Source of the DNA: Bordetella parapertussis
Lineage (GTDB): Bacteria; Pseudomonadota; Gammaproteobacteria; Burkholderiales; SG8-39
Reading direction: 5' to 3'
NCBI GenBank assembly: GCA_945869935.1
Contig: CAMBSA010000032.1
Span: forward strand, 1-10,153
DNA length: 10,153 nucleotides
Of this stretch, positions 6,481 to 10,153 are shown piece after piece. The translations under genes and the position numbers were made by a program. The notes under the pieces were generated by a model. That model had not been told where the DNA came from. It did no database searches and saw nothing but the letters and a program-made list of their open reading frames with translations. Every line of letters begins with the position of its first letter. Position 1 is the stretch's first letter.

Positions 6481-7368
6481 ATGGCAAAACTCGGATTCAT
6501 CGGCCTGGGCATCATGGGCAAACCGATGGCGGGCCATCTGATCGCGGCGGGTCACGAGGTGTTCCTGAACACGCGAAGCGGCGTGCCGCAGGACCTTGCC
6601 GACAAGGGCGGCAAGGTCTGCGCTTCGGCCAAGGATGTCGCGATGCGCGCCGACATCGTCTTCCTGATGTTGCCCGACACGCCGGATGTGGAGAAGGTGC
6701 TCTTCGGCGAAAACGGCGTCGCCGCGGGACTGACGATAGGCAAGGCGGTGGTGGACATGAGTTCCGTCTCGCCGATCGCGACCAAGGACTTTGCCGCGCG
6801 GATCGAAGCGCTCGGCTGCGACTGGCTGGACGCGCCGGTCTCCGGCGGCGAGGTCGGCGCCAAAGCGGCCTCGCTCACCATCATGGTCGGCGGCACCGAG
6901 CCAGGCTTCGCCAAGGTGAAGCCGCTGTTCGAACTCATGGGCAAGAACATCACACTCGTGGGCGGCGCCGGCGACGGCCAGACCTGCAAGGTTGCGAACC
7001 AGATCATCGTTGCACTGACGATCGAGGCGGTCAGCGAGGCGCTGCTGTTCGCCTCCAAGGCGGGCGCTGATCCCGCGAAGGTGCGCCTGGCCCTGATGGG
7101 CGGGTTCGCGTCGTCGAAGATTCTGGAAGTGCACGGCGAGCGCATGATCAAGCGCACCTTCGATCCCGGCTTCCGGATCGAACTGCACCAGAAGGACCTA
7201 GGCCTCGCCCTCGACGGCGCGCGAGCGCTCGGCCTAGCGCTGCCCAACACGGCGACCGCGCAGCAACTGTTCTCGGTCTGTGTCGCCAACGGCGGCCGGG
7301 CCTGGGACCACTCCGGGATGGTGAAGGCGCTGGAGATGATGGGCGGGCATGAGGTGGCGAAGGGATGA
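6481..7368 (+). CDS. glxR: 2-hydroxy-3-oxopropionate (tartronate semialdehyde) reductase
   Basis: A cytoplasmic NAD(P)H-dependent beta-hydroxyacid dehydrogenase of 295 aa that reduces tartronate semialdehyde to D-glycerate. The N-terminal Rossmann fold opens with GFIGLGIMGKPMAGHL (5-20). The substrate loop DAPVSGGEVGAKAASLTIM (117-135) and the catalytic lysine region GQTCKVANQI (Lys170, Asn174) are intact, as is the C-terminal HQKDLGLAL (236-244). Long stretches such as EAVSEALLFASKAGADP and ILEVHGERMIKRTF match E. coli GlxR as I remember it, which favours GlxR over 3-hydroxyisobutyrate dehydrogenase. Arg32 just after the second strand (NTRSG) hints at NADPH use, but this is uncertain. It follows hyi by 22 nt with a good ribosome site, so it is translated from the same transcript. 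After it lies a 250-bp gap filled with repeats and hairpins. Confidence 0.94.
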   Translation: MAKLGFIGLGIMGKPMAGHLIAAGHEVFLNTRSGVPQDLADKGGKVCASAKDVAMRADIVFLMLPDTPDVEKVLFGENGVAAGLTIGKAVVDMSSVSPIATKDFAARIEALGCDWLDAPVSGGEVGAKAASLTIMVGGTEPGFAKVKPLFELMGKNITLVGGAGDGQTCKVANQIIVALTIEAVSEALLFASKAGADPAKVRLALMGGFASSKILEVHGERMIKRTFDPGFRIELHQKDLGLALDGARALGLALPNTATAQQLFSVCVANGGRAWDHSGMVKALEMMGGHEVAKG

Positions 7369-7462
7369 GTCCGACATCGCACGCAGCGTCACATTGTGCC
7401 GGGCTATCTTTTACCGCCAAGACGCCAAGACGCCAAGGTCGCCAAGAAAGTCGTACTTGGTC

Positions 7463-7485
7463 AAAGCCCGCTCGACGCGGGCTTT
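7463..7485. terminator. Strong 9-bp hairpin inside the repeat element, possible bidirectional terminator
   Basis: AAAGCCCGC and GCGGGCTTT form a perfect 9-bp stem around the loop TCGAC, about 95 bp after the glxR stop. The A/T ends give three T residues on either strand, which is short for an efficient terminator. It may partly uncouple glxR from glcD. Confidence 0.45.
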
Positions 7486-7506
7486 GCCGGGGTGGGAGGG
7501 GTAACG

Positions 7507-7532
7507 GGGAGGACGGGCTCTCCCGCCCTCCC
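7507..7532 (+). terminator. Second long hairpin in the glxR-glcD gap
   Basis: GGGAGGACGGG pairs with CCCGCCCTCCC with one A-C mismatch around a CTCT loop, an 11-position GC-rich stem. A T-rich run (TTTTGTTTTTT, 7551-7561) follows, but 18 bp downstream, too far for a classic intrinsic terminator. It is part of the core of the inverted-repeat element. Confidence 0.4.
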
Positions 7533-7618
7533 TGTTCCGAAGCCTTCTGGTTTTGTTTTTTGCTTCTTGGCCCTCTTGGCGCCTTGGCGGTTAAGAGATC
7601 GTTTGCACTGGCACACAC

Positions 7619-9103
7619 GTGAGCGAACGTCCACAGGGCATCAATTTCATCCGCCAGGCCGAGGTGGTAGCGCGTCTTGCGCCGTTGCTGCCTGAGGAGT
7701 CGCTGTTGTTCGCAGCCGAAGACACGCGTCCCTACGAGTGCGACGGACTTTCGGCTTATCGCCAGACGCCGATGGTCGTGGCCATGCCCGCAAACGACGC
7801 GGAAGTGCAGGCGGTGCTGCGGGTGTGCAACGAACTCAAGGTGCAGGTGATCGCGCGCGGTGCGGGCACCGGCCTGTCGGGTGGGGCGCTGCCCTCGGGC
7901 GAGGGCGTGCTGCTGTCGATGGCGCGGATGATGCGAATCATTGCGGTGGAACCGCTCGCGCGCATCGCGCGGGTGCAACCGGGCGTGCGCAATCTTGCGA
8001 TCACCGAGGCGGCGGCGCCCTACGGCCTGTATTACGCGCCCGACCCGTCCTCGCAGATCGCGTGTTCCATCGGCGGGAACGTGGCTGAGAATTCCGGCGG
8101 CGTGCATTGCCTGAAATACGGCCTCACCGTGCACAACGTTCTGCGCGTGAAGGGATTCACGATCGAGGGCGAGCCGGTCGAGTTCGGATCGGAAGCCCTG
8201 GACGCACCGGGCTACGACCTGCTTGCGCTGATGCACGGTTCCGAGGGCATGCTCGGGATAATTACCGAGGTGACAGTGAAGTTGGTCCCCAAGCCCGAAA
8301 CCGCGCGGGTGATCCTCGCCTCGTTCGACGATGTGGAAAAGGCGGGTGATGCGGTGGCGGCGATCATCGCCGCCGGCATCATCCCCGCGGGCCTCGAGAT
8401 GATGGACAAGCCCGCCACCCGCGCGGTGGAGGAGTTCGTGCACGCGGGCTACGACCTGGATGCCGCCGCCATCCTGCTGTGCGAGTCCGACGGCACGTCC
8501 GAGGAGGTCGAGGAAGAACTCTCGCGCATGATCGCGGTGCTCGAAGGCGCGGGGGCCACCGCCTTTCAGGTCTCGCGCGATGAGGTCGAGCGGCTTCGCT
8601 TCTGGTCGGGCCGCAAGGCGGCCTTTCCCGCGGTGGGGCGGATCTCGCCCGACTATTACTGCATGGACGGCACCATCCCGCGCAAGCGCCTCGGCGAAGT
8701 GCTGCGATTCATCGCCGCCTGCGAAATCAAGTACGGACTGCGCTGCCCGAACGTGTTCCACGCGGGCGATGGCAACCTGCATCCGCTGATCCTGTTTGAC
8801 GCCAACGACCCGGATCAGCTGCGCCGCACCGAGGAGTTCGCGGGCGAAGTGCTGGAGATGTGCGTCGCTGTCGGCGGCACCATCACCGGCGAGCACGGCG
8901 TGGGGATCGAGAAGATCAACCAGATGTGCACGCAGTTCGGTGCGGACGAACTCGAGGCGTTTCGCGGCATCAAGCGCGCCTTCGATCCCGACGGCCTGCT
9001 CAATCCCGGCAAGAACATCCCGACGCTTCACCGCTGCGCCGAGTACGGGCGCATGCATGTGAAGGGCGGGGCACTGCCTCATCCCGAACTGCCGCGATAT
9101 TGA
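7619..9103 (+). CDS. glcD: Glycolate oxidase FAD subunit GlcD
   Basis: The catalytic FAD subunit of the membrane-associated glycolate dehydrogenase GlcDEF, which oxidises glycolate to glyoxylate and passes electrons to quinone. At 494 aa it has normal length. The FAD-binding half shows RGAGTGLSGGALP (80-92), ARVQPGVRNLAI (117-128), YYAPDPSSQIACSIGGN (138-154) and HGSEGMLGIITEVTVKL (206-222). The C-terminal FAD-oxidase half shows PAVGRISPDYYCMDGTIPR (337-355), NVFHAGDGNLHPL (378-390), GEHGVG (424-429) and FDPDGLLNPGKNIPTLHRC (455-473). These match E. coli GlcD closely as I remember it. The start is taken at GTG 7619, giving the MSERPQ leader; no Shine-Dalgarno is visible and the right arm of a repeat element ends only 25 bp upstream. 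glcE follows after 157 bp of repeat DNA. Confidence 0.95.
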   Translation: MSERPQGINFIRQAEVVARLAPLLPEESLLFAAEDTRPYECDGLSAYRQTPMVVAMPANDAEVQAVLRVCNELKVQVIARGAGTGLSGGALPSGEGVLLSMARMMRIIAVEPLARIARVQPGVRNLAITEAAAPYGLYYAPDPSSQIACSIGGNVAENSGGVHCLKYGLTVHNVLRVKGFTIEGEPVEFGSEALDAPGYDLLALMHGSEGMLGIITEVTVKLVPKPETARVILASFDDVEKAGDAVAAIIAAGIIPAGLEMMDKPATRAVEEFVHAGYDLDAAAILLCESDGTSEEVEEELSRMIAVLEGAGATAFQVSRDEVERLRFWSGRKAAFPAVGRISPDYYCMDGTIPRKRLGEVLRFIAACEIKYGLRCPNVFHAGDGNLHPLILFDANDPDQLRRTEEFAGEVLEMCVAVGGTITGEHGVGIEKINQMCTQFGADELEAFRGIKRAFDPDGLLNPGKNIPTLHRCAEYGRMHVKGGALPHPELPRY

Positions 9104-9110
9104 AGCTGAT

Positions 9111-9140
9111 ACACCGCCAAGGCGCAAAGGACGCGAGGAA
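9111..9140 (+). repeat. Solo arm of a repeat related to the 7411-7593 element
   Basis: CACCGCCAAGGCGCAAAGG followed by ACGCGAGGAA resembles the arms of the element before glcD (ACCGCCAAGGCGCCAAGA in the reversed right arm). No opposite arm is seen, so it is a decayed copy or one end only. It begins 8 bp after the glcD stop. Confidence 0.5.
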
Positions 9141-9167
9141 GGGCTCGCCAGTGAAAATCCGGTTCGA

Positions 9168-9248
9168 GTCATTGCGAGCGCAGCGAAGCAATCTGCCTTG
9201 GGGTCGTGCCGGGTGGGATTGCCACGTCGCTGCGCTCCTCGCAATGAC
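9168..9248. repeat. Imperfect palindromic repeat (GTCATTGCGAGCGCAGCGAAGCAAT type)
   Basis: The left half begins GTCATTGCGAGCGCAGCG and ends AAGCAAT (9168-9192). The right half ATTGCCACGTCGCTGCGCTCCTCGCAATGAC (9218-9248) is its reverse complement with short insertions. The transcript would fold into a long hairpin with a central loop of about 25 nt. This motif is recognisable as a widespread dispersed intergenic repeat in bacteria (general recollection, not searched). It ends 12 bp before the glcE ATG and immediately before that gene's ribosome site. Confidence 0.75.
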
Positions 9249-9260
9249 CCCGGAGGGTCG

Positions 9261-10153
9261 ATGAGCGACATTGCCGGGTTCGCTGAACGCATCCGCGCCG
9301 CAGCCGGCGCCGGCACGCCGCTTCGCCTGCGCGGCGGCGGCACCAAGGATTTCTACGGCTGCGAGCCCGAAGGCGAGGTGCTGGACCTTTCCGGGTACGC
9401 CGGCATCGTCGACTACGACCCGACCGAACTGGTGGTTACCGCGCGTTGCGGCACGCCGCTTGCCGACCTGGAAGCGGCGCTCGCCGCGAAGGGCCAGTGG
9501 TTCGCGTTCGAACCGCCGCACTTCGGCACGGGCGCCGAGGTGGGTGGCACAGGCGCCGACGTGGGTGGCACAGGCGCCACGGTCGGCGGCACAGTGGCGG
9601 CAGGCTTGTCCGGGCCGCGTCGTGCGAGCGCCGGCGCGGTGCGCGATTTCATCCTCGGCGCGAAGGTGATGGACGGCCGCGGCACGGTGCTGGATTTCGG
9701 CGGCCGCGTGATGAAGAACGTCGCCGGCTACGATGCCTCGCGTCTGATGGCGGGTGCGCTCGGCACGCTCGGCATCGTGCTTGAAGTCTCGATCAAGACG
9801 CTGCCGCGCCCGCCGGCGGAGGCGACTCTGCGATTCGAAATGCCCGAAGACCGCGCGCTCGAGTCGCTGAATCGCTGGGGCGCGCAACCGTTGCCGATGT
9901 CGGCGAGCGTGTGGCATGCGGACGTGCTTACGCTCAGGCTCTCCGGCGCGGTGGCAGCGGTGCGCGCGGCGCGGGAGAAGCTGGGGGGCGACCTCGTGGA
10001 CGATCCGCAGGCCGCTGAATTCTGGCGCGGCATTCGCGAGCAGACCGACCCGTTCTTCGCAGGCGATGCGCCGCTCTGGCGGCTTTCCCTGCCTTCTGTC
10101 GCGCCTGCGGTCGGCCTGCCGGGCGATGCGGAAAGCGAGAAGCGCATTCGGCA
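9261..10153 (+). CDS. glcE: Glycolate oxidase FAD-binding subunit GlcE, partial
   Basis: The second flavin-binding subunit of glycolate dehydrogenase, paired with GlcD. 297 codons are present and the frame runs off the window; the family is usually about 350 aa, so roughly 50-70 residues are missing. Visible family motifs are LRLRGGGTKDFYG (21-33), EPPHF (84-88), LSGPRRASAGAVRDFILGAKV (116-136), FGGRVMKNVAGYDASRLM (146-163), and FWRGIREQTDPFF (254-266) near the edge. ATG 9261 is preceded by GGAGGG (9252-9257). Between EPPHF and GGTVAAGLSGPRR, where relatives have about one GAGATLG-like unit, this protein has three tandem seven-residue units (GTGAEVG, GTGADVG, GTGATVG; 89-109). The frame stays open, so it is a length change in the FAD-pyrophosphate loop, not a break. 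glcF would be expected beyond the edge. Confidence 0.93.
   Translation, partial: MSDIAGFAERIRAAAGAGTPLRLRGGGTKDFYGCEPEGEVLDLSGYAGIVDYDPTELVVTARCGTPLADLEAALAAKGQWFAFEPPHFGTGAEVGGTGADVGGTGATVGGTVAAGLSGPRRASAGAVRDFILGAKVMDGRGTVLDFGGRVMKNVAGYDASRLMAGALGTLGIVLEVSIKTLPRPPAEATLRFEMPEDRALESLNRWGAQPLPMSASVWHADVLTLRLSGAVAAVRAAREKLGGDLVDDPQAAEFWRGIREQTDPFFAGDAPLWRLSLPSVAPAVGLPGDAESEKRIR
9525..9587 (+). repeat. Three 21-bp in-frame tandem repeats within glcE
   Basis: Units lie at 9525-9545, 9546-9566 and 9567-9587. Units 1 and 2 agree at 19 of 21 bases, units 2 and 3 at 16 of 21. Each codes GTGAxVG. The third unit joins the conserved GGTVAAGLSGPRR, so it is probably the ancestral copy and the first two are duplications. 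Confidence 0.92.

Larger units (their letters stand above)
7411..7593. repeat. Inverted-repeat element built on CGCCAAGA octamers, MITE-like
   Basis: The left arm (7413-7447) contains four CGCCAAGA-type octamers in tandem (7415, 7423, 7431 and, after one extra T, 7440). The right arm (7564-7593) is the imperfect reverse complement, reading TTCTTGG, then CTCTTGGCGCCTTGGCGG, then TTAA. The core between them holds two separate hairpins. There is no coding capacity for a transposase, so if mobile it would depend on one elsewhere. Similar CGCCAAG-rich intergenic repeats occur in many bacterial genomes (general recollection). It fills almost the whole glxR-glcD gap. No clear target-site duplication was recognised. 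Confidence 0.7.

Noticed and set aside
5379..6521. 380-aa minus-strand frame opposite hyi
   Set aside because: The plus frame carries full family motifs of Hyi; the minus frame is its shadow, and the poly-Leu near its start is only the CAR tract read backwards.
7413..7447. Tandem CGCCAAGA units as a CRISPR array
   Set aside because: Units are 8 bp with no spacers and no cas genes nearby; they form one arm of an inverted repeat.
7365..7695. Small plus-strand ORFs in the glxR-glcD gap (peptides with AKTPRRQ, LGALAV)
   Set aside because: They are translations of the CGCCAAG inverted repeats, a usual source of spurious small ORFs.
7148..9346. 732-aa open frame on the minus strand
   Set aside because: It is antisense to glcD and parts of glxR and glcE, has a composition rich in His, Arg and Gly with no recognisable fold, and crosses two non-coding repeat elements. 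High GC leaves stop-free shadow frames.
9525..9587. Tandem repeat in glcE as a frameshift or pseudogene signal
   Set aside because: All units are 21 bp, the frame remains open and conserved motifs continue on both sides.

Overview
The window is GC-rich, densely coding DNA with proteobacterial gene families. The close match of GlcD, GlcE and GlxR to the enterobacterial proteins as I remember them, together with a flavocytochrome c sulfide dehydrogenase, points to a beta- or gammaproteobacterium. A sulfur-oxidising or facultatively lithotrophic betaproteobacterium is my best guess. That placement is inference; there is no rRNA or other marker gene here.

Layout. On the minus strand, a SulP-family anion transporter with a STAS domain (595-2409) is followed after 7 nt by an SGNH/GDSL lipoprotein hydrolase (1-587, cut by the window edge). 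Divergently, on the plus strand, lies an MFS transporter (2533-3735). Next comes a two-gene flavocytochrome c unit: a small monoheme cytochrome c (3907-4227) and a Tat-exported FAD sulfide dehydrogenase (4235-5524) that keeps the FAD-linking cysteine and both redox cysteines. From 5640 to the right edge everything belongs to C2 (glycolate/glyoxylate) metabolism: hydroxypyruvate isomerase (hyi), tartronate semialdehyde reductase (glxR), and glycolate oxidase subunits glcD and glcE (glcE cut by the edge).

How the genes fit together. FccAB would oxidise sulfide in the periplasm and pass electrons to the cytochrome c pool. SulP could move sulfate, bicarbonate or another anion, but the sequence does not say which. 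GlcDE(F) oxidises glycolate to glyoxylate. GlxR reduces tartronate semialdehyde to glycerate, and Hyi interconverts tartronate semialdehyde and hydroxypyruvate. Glyoxylate carboligase (gcl), glycerate kinase and glcF are not in the window.

Non-coding structure. Two intergenic gaps in the glycolate cluster carry dispersed-repeat elements. One is a ~180-bp inverted-repeat element built on a CGCCAAGA octamer (7411-7593). The other gap, between glcD and glcE, holds a fragment of a similar repeat plus an ~80-bp palindromic element (9168-9248). The most striking coding oddity is an in-frame 21-bp tandem triplication inside the predicted FAD-binding loop of GlcE (9525-9587). Hyi ends in a seven-glutamine tail. 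I found no clear sign of a wholly new multigene system; the genes are recognisable families and the novelty lies in these smaller details.
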